DNA of 64,000 nucleotides from JACDAE01 sp963717195 (GCA_963717195.1 CAVQVR010000021.1:62001-126000); one strand, 5' to 3'; shown: positions 45,026-55,166, numbered from the stretch's first letter. The notes: generated by a model from the sequence alone, not told the origin. Program-made: numbers and translations.

Positions 45026-47389
45026 TCAAACTGCTTTATTTATCGTGACTGAGCCATTTGTAATAGTAGCCATAATCTGCGCACGTGGCTCATATCCTAC
45101 TACATCACTCCCAAATTCATTGCTGACTGAGCCAGATCCAGTAGTGGCTTCGAGTTGAAACGCCGCATTGTCCGGTAACGTCAAATTGACATTCCCACTA
45201 ATCGTCTTCAGTGTGTACGTTCCCTGAGGATCAATGGAACCGTCGAAGAGCACAGAACCATAATTCGTTTCCATAACCGATGTCCCACTTAGCGCCGCAC
45301 CCCTCACAACGACATCTCCATTGTGACTTACCGCCTTTAATGACCCATGGACGTTGTTGAGGCGAATCGAACCACCATTGCCCACTTCCAGTACCATTGA
45401 GCCCGTCAGAGTATTACCTGTTATATCACCGTTTTCTGTATGCACATCCACTGGTCCATGTATATCCTCTATATCCAGATTTCCACCGCCAGTATCTATT
45501 GTTACTCCGCTGATACCGTTGACCGCCATCGAACCGCCATCGACCTGCACCTGTACCTGGGTGGCACGCGGGGCCGTTATATCATAGTCCACGTTTCTAT
45601 TCCCTGGATTTGTCGCTATGCTGATGCGATCATGACCCTGCCCATCGTTTGCCTGGTTATAAACTACTCCCGTGCCATTGATATTTCCCTGCTGCCTCGC
45701 CGTCACCACCACTATACTCATACTTCCCGCCTGAATATTTACATTACCTCCATGCCCATTTATCACGATCAAGGGGTACGCACCAACCTGAAAGTTCCTG
45801 GTGCCAGCAGTGGCATTATTAGCAAGAGCACCATTCGTGTTACCCTTTACAGGACCACTCTGCGCCCCACCACTTGTATTCCCTCCAGCAGGAGCTTTTT
45901 GAACTCCTCTACGGGCTGAAAGAGAGTTCACACCTTGTATCGCTGCTTTGCTATTTACATACGCAAAAACGCCAGATAACAGCAGGACAAACAATAGCAA
46001 GATAAGCACAACTGGAAGTACCCACTTCCTTCTTATAAATGCCGTTCTCTTCTGAATGGGTGGTTGGACACCTGGTTTTTCCAGGCGCTTCACCAGCGCA
46101 GGCCGTATCGTGACATCAGCAACTGTTGGCTGAGAAGCGAACGAACTGCCCACACTCCCCTCACCAGGCCATGCCCAGTCCGGCAAACTTACTGGCATTG
46201 GCGGTGGTGGATTGTTCTTTTCTTGCTCAGAACCTGCTGGAGACGACTTAGGCATCGTAAGAGACAAAGACAAGGGCTGCTCCAAGAACCCACTCATAGA
46301 AGGCAGAGTAAAACTGTTTTTTTTGACAACATCGCTCCCACTCAAATTCCTGTTCGAATTTAGAACAGGTGGTATGGGCGTGGACACCTGTGGAACACCA
46401 TCGAGGCTATCTTTATCCGATCTGGTAGATGCCTGGGATACCATCCGTGCCAGAAGTTCTAAAGAACTAGATGGCTTCCCAGAATTTGTAGCTATCGGTT
46501 CGATACTTGCAGGAATAATGTTGGCGGGATCAAGTATTACACGAGCATCTAATAGAGCCTGACGAAAAGCGTTAGCAAAATTCCCCGCACGCATATATCG
46601 ATGTGCTGGCCGCGCGGCCAGCGCCTTCAAGATCACTTGTTCCGCTGCAATAGGAAGGTCCGGACGCACTAAGCGCGCTGAATATGGTTGGGTATATTGA
46701 TGCTGCGCCGCCATACTACTCTGAAACGGTACTATACCAGTCAACATCTGATACAAAACCACACCGAGAGAATAGAGATCTGCGTGTACCCCTATTTTGT
46801 TACCAATAACCTGTTCTGGTGCCATATAATCAAGTGTCTCGATTGGCATATTGGCTCGGGTGAGGAATGAGCCCATGAGATTCCCTTCATAAATCACCTT
46901 CACCATGCCAAAGTCAGTCAAGACCAGCTGGCCCTCCTGCTGCAACAGAATATTCGCAGGCTGAACATTCCCATGAATCACTCCATGCTCATGCGCAACG
47001 TCGAGTGCCGCCGCCATCTGTTCCAGGTAGGACAGAGCTTTCTCTAATGAAAATAGCCCCTCTCGCTCCATCTCATCGTGTAACGTGCCACCATTGATAT
47101 AAGGCATCACCAGATAGGTCATGCCTTCATACTCTCCACATTCATATATCTGAATGACATTTGGATGCTTCAATGATGCAACGGCGTCTATCTCATGTTG
47201 AAACCGCTTGAGAAATGCAGTGTATTGATCGGACGATAGAGGAAACATCGGCAGGAGCACCTTCACTGCAACCTGGCGCTCGGGACGCGCTTGTCGGGCC
47301 AGAAATACTACCCCCATCTCCCCTTGCCCGATCACCCTCTGCAGTGTACAAGTTCCCAGTACTTTTCCTATTAGAGCATCGACATCCAT
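45026..47389 (-). CDS. Membrane Ser/Thr kinase-like protein with extracellular beta-helix (probable pseudokinase)
   Basis: There are 787 residues. The kinase fold (about 5-275) has GQGEMGVVF, Lys43 in VAVKVLL, Glu66, the DFG triplet at 159-161 and MAPEQVIG. The catalytic loop, however, reads VIHGNVQPANILL instead of HRDxKPxN, so the catalytic Asp is Asn141 and the loop Lys is Gln. A Ser/Pro-rich stretch (about 280-445) and one transmembrane helix (about 450-475) follow. The extracellular C-terminus (about 530-787) has repeated strands like DUF4097 (GGSMAVNGISG, GGGNLDIEDIHGP, NGDITGNTLTGS). It probably senses an outside signal and acts through binding rather than strong phosphotransfer. Confidence 0.88.
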   Translation of the reverse strand: MDVDALIGKVLGTCTLQRVIGQGEMGVVFLARQARPERQVAVKVLLPMFPLSSDQYTAFLKRFQHEIDAVASLKHPNVIQIYECGEYEGMTYLVMPYINGGTLHDEMEREGLFSLEKALSYLEQMAAALDVAHEHGVIHGNVQPANILLQQEGQLVLTDFGMVKVIYEGNLMGSFLTRANMPIETLDYMAPEQVIGNKIGVHADLYSLGVVLYQMLTGIVPFQSSMAAQHQYTQPYSARLVRPDLPIAAEQVILKALAARPAHRYMRAGNFANAFRQALLDARVILDPANIIPASIEPIATNSGKPSSSLELLARMVSQASTRSDKDSLDGVPQVSTPIPPVLNSNRNLSGSDVVKKNSFTLPSMSGFLEQPLSLSLTMPKSSPAGSEQEKNNPPPPMPVSLPDWAWPGEGSVGSSFASQPTVADVTIRPALVKRLEKPGVQPPIQKRTAFIRRKWVLPVVLILLLFVLLLSGVFAYVNSKAAIQGVNSLSARRGVQKAPAGGNTSGGAQSGPVKGNTNGALANNATAGTRNFQVGAYPLIVINGHGGNVNIQAGSMSIVVVTARQQGNINGTGVVYNQANDGQGHDRISIATNPGNRNVDYDITAPRATQVQVQVDGGSMAVNGISGVTIDTGGGNLDIEDIHGPVDVHTENGDITGNTLTGSMVLEVGNGGSIRLNNVHGSLKAVSHNGDVVVRGAALSGTSVMETNYGSVLFDGSIDPQGTYTLKTISGNVNLTLPDNAAFQLEATTGSGSVSNEFGSDVVGYEPRAQIMATITNGSVTINKAV

Positions 47390-47525
47390 GAAAATACCCT
47401 TCTCTCACCTCATATTCGCTTGAGTTAAGCCCCCTTACTCAACCTTACCCCTAACACGTTTGAGCTCACTTGTTTTTGCGAATCATGCGGGAGAGCTGGC
47501 ATCTCATATGGCGGCACCAATGAAT

Positions 47526-48384
47526 TTATGCCTTCGACACAGAATCCGAAGTAATGGTCGTTTTTGCACGAACAGGTCGCTTGCGCGTCATTCTGGCAAA
47601 GATAGACCCGGCAATGATCAGGTAGCCAATGTAGAGGGTAACCTGGAGGACACTGGGAGCGTCAGCATAACCAACGAAGGTATGCAGGATATCACCCAGA
47701 GTGCTGTCTTCACTCAAAAATTTGGCAGAGTTCCAGAGGTGCATAGTACCGAAAGAGATCCAACGTAGTTCTTGCATGTTTTGTACTGCGTTCGCCAGCA
47801 AGCCTGCTGCAAAGACCAAGAGGAGGATACCCATCACGCGGAAGAAGATACGAAAGTACGAGCCGATAGCCCAGGCGGTAGATAAGCCAGCACAGTACCA
47901 TTGAGGTTGCCAGTCCAAGCAGGGCACCTATGAGTAGCCAGAAGCCACTCGTCTGAAAAGCCAACGCCAGTGAGAAGACAGCAGTCTCTAATCCTTCGCG
48001 CCCAACTGTAAAGAACGCGAGCAGGCCAAGTCCGAAGGCTGAGCCAGCCATCGATGCCTGTGAGACTATTTCTTTCTTCATATTACGTGTGTGGCCCTGC
48101 ATCCAGAACGTCATCGAGGTCAGCAGGACAACAGCGACAAGATAGGTGATAGTCTCAAAAATAGTCTGGAATGTTGAGCCATCATATTCACGAATGGTGA
48201 TATAAATGACGACGCCACCACCAAGCGATGCGAGCACAGCAAGGCCAATGCCAATCCACACGGCACGCATTTGCTCTAACTGACCCAGCTGGCGCAACGC
48301 GGCAAATAGAATGCTGACTATCAGACTTGCTTCAAGCCCTTCGCGTAAGAATAGTACAAATGAAGCAACTAATCCGGCTACCAT
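47526..48384 (-). pseudogene. FTR1-family iron permease, single-base frameshift
   Basis: The first part (48384 to about 47873) encodes seven-helix FTR1 sequence with both REGLE motifs: VLFLREGLEASLIV and VGREGLETAVFSL. The ending continues in another frame (from about 47869 to 47526: GSYFRIFFRVMGILLLVFAA, then AGLLANAVQNMQELRW), which is classic FTR1. Removing one G from a GGG run (plus-strand C at 47870-47872) joins the two parts as LIYRLAIGSYFRIFF. As it stands, the product stops at 47710 after an unrelated tail. It is either a decayed ferrous/ferric iron permease or an assembly error. The start is the ATG at 48384. Confidence 0.85.
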
Positions 48385-48458
48385 AATACAAAACACCCTC
48401 TACTACACTGAGAGAGAAACCTCTCCCAGAACAATGCAATTCCTAGTCTCTCACTCAG

Positions 48459-48488
48459 ATATTAGCACGCCCTAACCTATAAAGTCAA
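48459..48488 (-). promoter_or_regulatory. Promoter for the FTR1 gene
   Basis: On the minus strand, TTGACT (48488-48483) and TAATAT (48464-48459) are spaced by 18 bp, with a start point about 70 nt before the ATG. Confidence 0.6.
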
Positions 48489-48589
48489 GAGGGTAAACAA
48501 TATAGGCAGGGCTTTCCAATTCGAAGAATGGTGTGGGGCCACGGGCTTGTCCATGTCCATCCACAGCCAAATGAGCATCAACAGGCCAC

Positions 48590-49780
48590 TTACCGCCGAT
48601 TTTTCGCACGCATCTTAGCGGCATGCGCAGTTACAAGGCTGGCAGTGCTACTCGGATAGGTTATGAGAAAGCCATCATAGTTAGGATAGGGCGTACCATC
48701 GTCCTGCAGACCCGTTAGCAACCAGAACTGATCGCCGTTGCCACCTTCCTTGTAGATTGTATTGAGCCAGGCACTATAAATGCTATCCCGCGTGGCCATA
48801 TTAAGCCAACCAAACTCCTCTAGCACAACTGGTTTGTGAGCCGCACGCGCATCGTGAATGTGATCTTTAATCCATTGTAGCGCCCACGCCTCATCCTTAC
48901 CCCAACCATCAGGATAGAGATGCACCGTACCGTAATCAATGGTCGACACAGCAATAAACCGCTTCCAATCATCCCCGCTCCCACCATCATACGTATAATC
49001 AGTACTCCCTGGATTGTTATAAAAGCCCTCGTCGCCAACCGCTACCAGGTGATGTTTATCGATACTCTTAATGTAAGCACTCATCTCCTGCACCCAATCG
49101 ACGAGCGTATCACCCGTAGGATCAGACTGACAGCGTGGTTCATTTGCCAGTTCCCACGTCATGATTGCTGGTTCATCAAGCATCCTACGACCAGTGTAGC
49201 GATTGGTGCGACGGATGAAATTTTGCACATAGTTCTTGTAACCCGCCCTGGCTGCCGCGTTGGTAAAAAACTTGTCGTGATCTTTCCCGCCAACCCAATT
49301 GACATACTGCTGCATACCATCCCAATTGTTGACCAGCGGAACCACCAGCTTTATACCCAGAAGTCCTGCTTGCCAGATAGTATAATCGAGCTGAGCATAC
49401 TGGTCTTCAGGAAAGACGCCGAGCGAAGGCTGCAATGAAATACCCCTGTACGTCGGACCATCCTGGAACCCAAAAAAACGCAGAACAGGTAACTGCATGG
49501 CAACCATTTTTTTGAATACATCGTCAATCATGAAACGCGAGGCAGCTTGCATGTAGTAGTTGTTCGTACCCGCAAAGAAGAATGGCTTCTCATGCAAGGT
49601 AAAGTTTTTGCCATCCCTGCCCACAAAGTCCGTTCTTCTGTCACTATCCGGTTTATCCTCAGCGGCCAGCGCAGAGAGCGGAGTCGCAAGAGATGCACCT
49701 GCCGCACCTAGACCGACAGCAGCGGCACTACGCAGGAATGAACGTCGACTAGACTGATTCCCTCCAGTTTTTTCCTTCAT
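48590..49780 (-). CDS. Secreted GH5 glycosidase (mannanase-type), Tat-exported
   Basis: The 396-residue protein begins with a Tat signal: SSRRSFLRSAAAVGLGAAG, cleaved near ALAAE. The TIM barrel carries the GH5/clan A glutamates: acid/base in TWELANEPRC and nucleophile in KPVVLEEFGW. FHLYPDGW-type His/Tyr motifs (GTVHLYPDG) are present. Family memory places this style (subfamily with NNYYMQ near the start) with beta-mannanases; cellulase activity is not excluded. AGGGAG precedes the ATG at 9 nt. It is neighboured by a second GH5 enzyme with a cellulose-binding module, pointing to polysaccharide use. Confidence 0.88.
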   Translation of the reverse strand: MKEKTGGNQSSRRSFLRSAAAVGLGAAGASLATPLSALAAEDKPDSDRRTDFVGRDGKNFTLHEKPFFFAGTNNYYMQAASRFMIDDVFKKMVAMQLPVLRFFGFQDGPTYRGISLQPSLGVFPEDQYAQLDYTIWQAGLLGIKLVVPLVNNWDGMQQYVNWVGGKDHDKFFTNAAARAGYKNYVQNFIRRTNRYTGRRMLDEPAIMTWELANEPRCQSDPTGDTLVDWVQEMSAYIKSIDKHHLVAVGDEGFYNNPGSTDYTYDGGSGDDWKRFIAVSTIDYGTVHLYPDGWGKDEAWALQWIKDHIHDARAAHKPVVLEEFGWLNMATRDSIYSAWLNTIYKEGGNGDQFWLLTGLQDDGTPYPNYDGFLITYPSSTASLVTAHAAKMRAKNRR

Positions 49781-49999
49781 CGGAATAACTCCCTTTAACC
49801 ATATCGATATTTATCAATTAACAGATCGTGCAGGAATATCTGCATGATTTCCACCTCCAGCTGTATCAATCATTAGCGCAATATATGCTACTAATAATTA
49901 AAACATACGTTACTAAATGAGGTGTTGTATGAATATGTATTACCATTTTTTACATCATTTGTCAACAAGCGTAATATATGATTGTAGGCACATGCAAGA

Positions 50000-50145
50000 G
50001 TAGGGGCGCGATGCAACGAAGTGGAATAAGCCCGTGCGCCCCACATCATGCAACGCCCGTTCCCCTCCATCACCATGTTCCCCACAGGGTCAAACACAGT
50101 TTCTGTCGGGGAGAGGCCACACATCCAGGTACATCGTGCCCCTAC
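50000..50145. repeat. Long dispersed element with GTAGGGGC/GCCCCTAC ends
   Basis: GTAGGGGCGCGATG (50000-50013) and CATCGTGCCCCTAC (50132-50145) are inverted ends 146 bp apart, matching except one position. The interior contains CGCCCC and CGTTCCCC blocks and no coding capacity. It fills most of the second half of the 379-bp gap 49781-50159; the first half shows nothing. Confidence 0.7.
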
Positions 50146-50159
50146 GCTACATAGCCATA

Positions 50160-51659
50160 CTAATTACACAACACACCATTAAGGTAAAAAGCCGTTGGAG
50201 ATGGATTACTGGTACCACTCCACGTTCCATTAAAACCAGTACCAGTCGAAGCCCCCGCCGCGATGATGTCATTATAGCCAACATCCCGCGCAGTTACCGC
50301 CGTTCCCTGTTGCGCCCAGGTGGCATTCCAGCCCGCTGTAACTGTCTGGCTGGTACCAGGAAACGAGAACGTTAGTGTCCAACCAACAATGGGAGACGAG
50401 CTAATGTTGCTGATAGAGATGTTCGTTGTGAAGCCACCAGCCCAGGAGGTAGCCGAATAGATCACTTTACAATACTGACCAGCAGGCGGTGTCGGCGTTG
50501 GGGTTGGAGTCACACCGTTAGCCAGGTCGGCCAGGTGATTTTTGAGCCCCACACCGTAGGCCGTAGGTGTGCCGTCATAGCTACTAATCAGCGATGGGAA
50601 GTTGCCGCAGTTATAGACATTCCAGGCCCAGCCGAGATAACCAATATGGTACTGATCCAGCCATGCCATTGCGGTATCAATGAAGCTGTGGGCACAATCG
50701 TTTTCGCCTATCTCGCCCGCAACGACGGGATACTGAGCAGCAACCGAGGCGACATTCAGATACCAGCAATTAGCGTAGTCACACGCATTGAAGTTGTAGA
50801 GATGGAACGAGGCTGCTATATTGTTCAGGGGATCGGTAGGCTTATTCGCCAACCAGCCGGATAGATCGTTCGAGTAGGCGAGGCCACCTAGCATCAGCAC
50901 GTTCGTGGCTCCCGTTGCACGTACCGTATTTACCATCGTCTGCATGCCAGCCACGGCAAAGGGAACGTCGCTGCAAGGACTGGCACTGGCAGCCGTGCTA
51001 CCATTGCGCCAGCAGGACCAGCTGGTTGTGAAGGGCTCGTTGAACAGGTCAAAGATGACCGACGAGTTGCTCTTGAACGTGTTGGCCACTGAGGTCCAGA
51101 ACGCCGGAGTGTGGTCGAGATCGGGCATCGCCAGTTGCCCTTTAGATTGTTGCGTTCCCGGAGCTGCCCAGTGCAGATCCAGGATCACTAAGATGTTGCT
51201 TGCTGTGAGCATGTTCACGTAGTTAACAATCGTTTGCTGGTAGGTTGCTGCTGTATACGAAGCAGCGGGATAGCCATTGATACCCAACCAGCAATCTTCG
51301 TTGAGCGGTAGCCGGACGGCCTTGATATTCCACGATTGGAACGTAGGGATGGTCTGATTGTTGGCATAGGTATCCAGGGCGGCCCCCGTCAGACCAGTAC
51401 TACCAGGGTTCGTGCCATCATCGAACACCGTATTGTCACCCGCGGCATCACACATGTACTCGCTTCCTGCTCGATCTACTCCAAGGGGCCGCACTACCTG
51501 GCCAGAGGTATTGACAATCTGATTACCGGAGACATGTAAGCCACTGATGGATACGGTTGCTGCCCGCACAGTCACGGGGGCATGCAGTAGAAAACCTGCC
51601 ATAACAAAGAGAATAACAGCCAGTAACGGTAAAGCCAGAAATCGTTTGTCTTTCACCAC
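50160..51659 (-). CDS. Secreted GH5 cellulase with C-terminal CBM2
   Basis: There are 499 residues: a Sec signal (about 1-33, ending VTVRAA), then a GH5 barrel (about 40-370). Its catalytic glutamates lie in FDLFNEPFTTSW (acid/base) and PVVAGEIGEND (nucleophile). A TPTPTPTPP linker (about 385-395) precedes a family 2 carbohydrate-binding module (about 396-499) with conserved Trp residues (SATSWAGG, GWNATWAQQ, GTWSGTS) and paired terminal Cys (YCKV, VLCN). It is an endoglucanase-type enzyme acting outside the cell on cellulose. The GTG start has AAGGAG 5 nt upstream. Confidence 0.92.
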   Translation of the reverse strand: MVKDKRFLALPLLAVILFVMAGFLLHAPVTVRAATVSISGLHVSGNQIVNTSGQVVRPLGVDRAGSEYMCDAAGDNTVFDDGTNPGSTGLTGAALDTYANNQTIPTFQSWNIKAVRLPLNEDCWLGINGYPAASYTAATYQQTIVNYVNMLTASNILVILDLHWAAPGTQQSKGQLAMPDLDHTPAFWTSVANTFKSNSSVIFDLFNEPFTTSWSCWRNGSTAASASPCSDVPFAVAGMQTMVNTVRATGATNVLMLGGLAYSNDLSGWLANKPTDPLNNIAASFHLYNFNACDYANCWYLNVASVAAQYPVVAGEIGENDCAHSFIDTAMAWLDQYHIGYLGWAWNVYNCGNFPSLISSYDGTPTAYGVGLKNHLADLANGVTPTPTPTPPAGQYCKVIYSATSWAGGFTTNISISNISSSPIVGWTLTFSFPGTSQTVTAGWNATWAQQGTAVTARDVGYNDIIAAGASTGTGFNGTWSGTSNPSPTAFYLNGVLCN

Positions 51660-52001
51660 AAGGTCTCCTTCCTCGTTAAGCTCATCTCTGAGCAGGATAA
51701 TACTATGAATGCCTCCTCCTTAAGCATTCAGAAAACTGCTACTGATGAGATTGCAGCTCCTATCTGCTGGTAAATTATGAATGCCTCTCATCTCAATGCT
51801 TACTCGTAGTTTAGTCACATAAAAGGCAAAACAAGAACTCAACAGGCTTTCTCATCAATTATTCGTCACTGGCGATCCTCATCCGTCTCCACCCACGCGC
51901 AACTCCAACAAAAGGGAACCGCGATCCGTATCGGGACCCGATTTATCGCGTATCACGTCTATCTTACTTCTATTACCCTCATATTTCTCTCTTTGTTGGA
52001 G
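51660..52001. other. 342-bp intergenic region with one palindrome half-site
   Basis: This holds the leader of the GH5-CBM2 gene and two copies of ATGAATGCCTC (about 51705 and 51778). GGGACCCGATTTATCGCGTA near 51933 is a half-site of the dispersed family. No gene was seen. Confidence 0.45.
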
Positions 52002-53637
52002 TCAATGCAGCACCGAAAGAACAATCCCCGAAGGATATTCGGGATCGTGGTAGACCGACTGGTTGGCGACAGGCAGTTTTGTAGCACTACCCAGGGGTTC
52101 GCCGCTGCCAGTGTTACGAGCATAGCGCGGATGTGCGCCGCTGGAAGACCTGCACACGCAATCGGTGACCAGCACGAAAGCGATGTGCGGTAGGCCAGAG
52201 ATCATTGATGAGATGCAAAATGCCATCAGAATCAACGTCAGGCTTGCCAGGAGAAACACGCAACAAGGCATCACACACATTCATGGATCTACCTTTTTGA
52301 TCGACATCACAGAGGCGCGCGAAGAAATCGGTGTGCTCCAGACTGGATTTAATGTAAAGATCGGCCTGAACCGGCCCGATGACTTCCAGATCCTGTTCTA
52401 GGGGCGCACTTGTATAGATGAGCACGTCCGACCGCGCCTCTAGCGAACGATTATCGGTCGGAAGGGCAGCGCCATTGAGTACCGGACCAGCCACGGCGGG
52501 CGTAGGATTGGCCGGATCATAACGATAATGATCAGGTTCCGAACCCGGTGGGAGATCGCTTGCCAGAGTAGCGCCGGGCTGAAGATAGAAACGCTGATCC
52601 TGTACACCCGCTGGAGGCCAGTCGGGATAATCGCGCCACTCGTTTGCCCCGGTGACAAAGATACGTACTGGAGCTGCGCGCAACTGGCTACGATCATCGC
52701 GCAAGTAAGCATTACACCAGGAGAGAGCTTCGCGTACACCGTAGAACATGCCCTCGGGGGTGGCATGAGCCCATGGACCAATCGTCAGATAAGGCTGTCT
52801 ACCTGCATCACGCAATGTACGGTAATCGTGCAGCTGCCAGGGTAGGAAAATATCATACCACCCGCCCAACAGGTTGATAGGTGCTGCAATATCCTTGACG
52901 GTATGTTCAAAATTGCGTACCTGCCAGTATTCACTGCCGGGTTCGTTGTTTTCCAGCCATGCTTGAAAGTACGGTGCGTGTTCGCCTGTCGCAAGCTTAT
53001 CGACATCCTTCAAAGGCAGGTGAGAGAAGATGGGGCGCAATTTGCGCTTTGCCGGAGACAAGATCTGCTTGAGCGGCGAGGTGTGCTCTTGATTGGCAAC
53101 AAGATAGGTCCAGGAGAGGCCCGTATCCAGCGAGAACGCTTCCCCAGGATAGGTCTGACTGCGGAACTCCGCTGTGCTCACCTGAATAGCCAGCGCCTTT
53201 AGCTCCGGACCAGCCTCGCTGGCGATGGCCCATTGGACAAAGCCAAGATAGCTGGCACCATTCATGGCAAAGGCACCAGGAAACCATGGCTGCTCTTTGA
53301 GCCAGGCCACAGTTGCCAGGCCATCATCGTGTTCATCTGCAAAAGGATTGAATTTCCCACCCGAACCAAAGGTGCCGCGCGTACTCTGGACTACAACCTG
53401 GAAGCCTCGCTCGGCGAAAATTTCTCCACTGAGAACCCCAAAAATGCCTGTGCGACCATAGCAACAGCGCACCAGTATCAACGGTGGCTTCTCGACCCCA
53501 CGCGGCGCATAGCGGTTCGCCAGCAATACCACGCCATCTGCCATAGGCACTTTCAAATCGCGCTCTACGAGCACATCATGCGTCTGAGCTGGCGGCAGTT
53601 TGGCAACGCTGCCAAGAATACGGCTCAAAATACTCAT
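52002..53637 (-). pseudogene. CocE/NonD-family hydrolase with a C-terminal frameshift
   Basis: The main frame (53637 to 52114, 507 aa) has the CocE/X-Pro dipeptidyl peptidase layout. ADGVVLLANRYAPRG begins the hydrolase domain; the nucleophile elbow is FAMNGASYLGFVQW (Ser); VIGPVQADLYIKSSLEHTDF begins the jelly-roll C-terminal domain. Near 52146 it leaves the family sequence after HRLRVQV. The expected ending SSGAHPRYARNTGSGEP continues in another frame to a stop at 52002. One extra base around 52144-52149 explains this, giving a restored length of about 544 residues. Function: an alpha-amino-acid ester or acyl hydrolase, substrate unknown. It may still be partly active, or the shift may be an assembly error. 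Confidence 0.82.
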
Positions 53638-53680
53638 AAAGTGGGACTCCTTACGGACACTATTCAGAAAGCGTATCTGC

Positions 53681-55099
53681 TTATTCTTCTATAGGATTAT
53701 ACTCCAGTTTCCGTAACGCCTGCTCATAAAGCGGGGTTGCCAGGGCACGAGCCTCTGGTATTTTGATGCGCTGATACATCCAGTCGAATTTGGCGTGTAC
53801 CTGTTCAAGCGTCCAGCCATTTTCAGGCGCATTAATGAAGCCCAGGAACAAGTCGATGTTGACTTCCAGGAAACTCAGGCTATCAGCGGCCTGTACCCAA
53901 TCCGCTTCCGGCCATCCTCCTACCTCGTGAAATTCGATGAGGCGGGCTACTTCCACCACCAGTTCTTCAGGAGCATGTTGTTCATGTAAGAATGCGCTGA
54001 CGATACGTGCCGAGCGTTTTGAGTGTGCCTGGTTATAGATAGGATCATCGGAGCCAAGAGAGGGATCTTGCTTCGGGCTGTCTGGTCCGGGAAAGGCTCG
54101 CTCCATATCATGCATTAGAGTTGCCAGCAGCATTGCCTCGGTTGCAGAAGGATTTATGCGCCATAACCACTCTTCGGCTTTGAGCAGGTGTTGCGCATGT
54201 CGAGCATAGTTTTCGCTGACCCAGATGCGTGAGAGGGTAATTAAGGTAGGGGCGGCGGACGGGCTTATAAATCGCGCCCCTACACCAGTGGGTGATATGT
54301 CTGTATTTGTATTGCCGATTTCTGGTATGCCCCAGGTTACGGTAGCGATGACGCTCAATGGAAGCAGACCATCAGGGAAATAACGTAACAGAAGCGATCG
54401 GGCCTGTTGGTCAAATTCGGTTGCCTGCTGCTGGCCCATGCGTTCCCTGGAAAAGCTGCTTCTGGAATGCAGACCTTCGATAAAGTCATCGATTGATTGT
54501 ACGAAAGGAACTGGAGTGGTTTCTTTCTCACCCTGCTGATGAAAATAGCCGCGTGCCTCTAACTCTTTAATGGCATTAGACCCTCGGTGAGCATGACGCG
54601 TTGAAAATTGAGCACGAAACTTGCGAAGCTCGTCGTCCCAGGGCATAGGTAGTGTGCGCCGATAAATCAGCGCGAGGTAGCCGTTGGGAGTCAGCAGAGA
54701 ACGGAAACGTGGGAATGCAACGGGCCAATCCGTCCAATGTATGCTTGATCCCGCCGTGATCAACGCGTAAGGAGGTGTCAAAGGTACTTCTTCTGCCCTG
54801 CCATAGATCCAGTTTAAATGAGGATGATTGCCATTGGGAAGCTGCTTGCCACGCTCAATCATATTTTGTGAGAAATCAACGGCGTCGATGCGCTCAACAG
54901 AGTCGATAAGGTGGCGGGCAATGTCACCGGAGCCTGCGCCGACATCTAGAACGGCGCGAGGCTCATCAGTAATCAGATGCGCGAGAATGTCGAAAACTTC
55001 CTGCGGATATGGCGGACGGTAACGATATGCGTTTACGACCTGCTGTTTTTTGAATTCTTCGGCGTAATGGGTACCAAAATTCTCTGGTTTTGGTTGCAT
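53681..55099 (-). CDS. Methyltransferase - HD-domain fusion joined by a dispersed palindrome
   Basis: There are 472 residues from the ATG at 55099 (AGGAAAG upstream; the frame starts 4 codons earlier). The first 260 residues form a class I methyltransferase: AVLDVGAGSGDIARHLI, AVDFSQNMIERG, then SSIHWTDWP as in trans-aconitate-type enzymes. Residues about 285-472 are an HD-type helical domain: HAQHLLKAEEWL, TLMHDMERAF (HD), IEFHEVGGWPEADWVQAADS with a late Asp. Between them, SPTGVGARFISPSAAPTL is encoded by a dispersed palindrome. The two halves are usually separate proteins, so this looks like a recent gene fusion. The substrates are unknown. Confidence 0.8.
   Translation of the reverse strand: MQPKPENFGTHYAEEFKKQQVVNAYRYRPPYPQEVFDILAHLITDEPRAVLDVGAGSGDIARHLIDSVERIDAVDFSQNMIERGKQLPNGNHPHLNWIYGRAEEVPLTPPYALITAGSSIHWTDWPVAFPRFRSLLTPNGYLALIYRRTLPMPWDDELRKFRAQFSTRHAHRGSNAIKELEARGYFHQQGEKETTPVPFVQSIDDFIEGLHSRSSFSRERMGQQQATEFDQQARSLLLRYFPDGLLPLSVIATVTWGIPEIGNTNTDISPTGVGARFISPSAAPTLITLSRIWVSENYARHAQHLLKAEEWLWRINPSATEAMLLATLMHDMERAFPGPDSPKQDPSLGSDDPIYNQAHSKRSARIVSAFLHEQHAPEELVVEVARLIEFHEVGGWPEADWVQAADSLSFLEVNIDLFLGFINAPENGWTLEQVHAKFDWMYQRIKIPEARALATPLYEQALRKLEYNPIEE
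54246..54283. repeat. Dispersed palindrome at the methyltransferase-HD junction
   Basis: The 38 bp run from GTAGGGGCGGCGGACGGGC to TATAAATCGCGCCCCTAC, with the family ends. It is read in frame on the minus strand as VGARFISPSAAPT, the same reading register as VGTRFIAS in ccmA. Confidence 0.8.
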
Positions 55100-55142
55100 C
55101 TCTTTCCTCATTCAAAGTCTGTTAATGCCGATGACTCTCCTG

Positions 55143-55166
55143 GGCGGCGTAAACGCGGCCCCTACG
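55143..55166. repeat. Half-element between the fusion gene and the DUF3054 gene
   Basis: GGCGGCGTAAACGCGGCCCC then TACG resembles the 56.6-kb copy (GCGCGGTAAACCTGGCCCCTAC) and overlaps the last codons of the DUF3054 gene. Confidence 0.55.

Noticed and set aside
47869..47873. Programmed frameshift in FTR1
   Set aside because: No slippery heptamer or downstream structure was seen, and FTR1 is not known to use recoding; error or decay is simpler.
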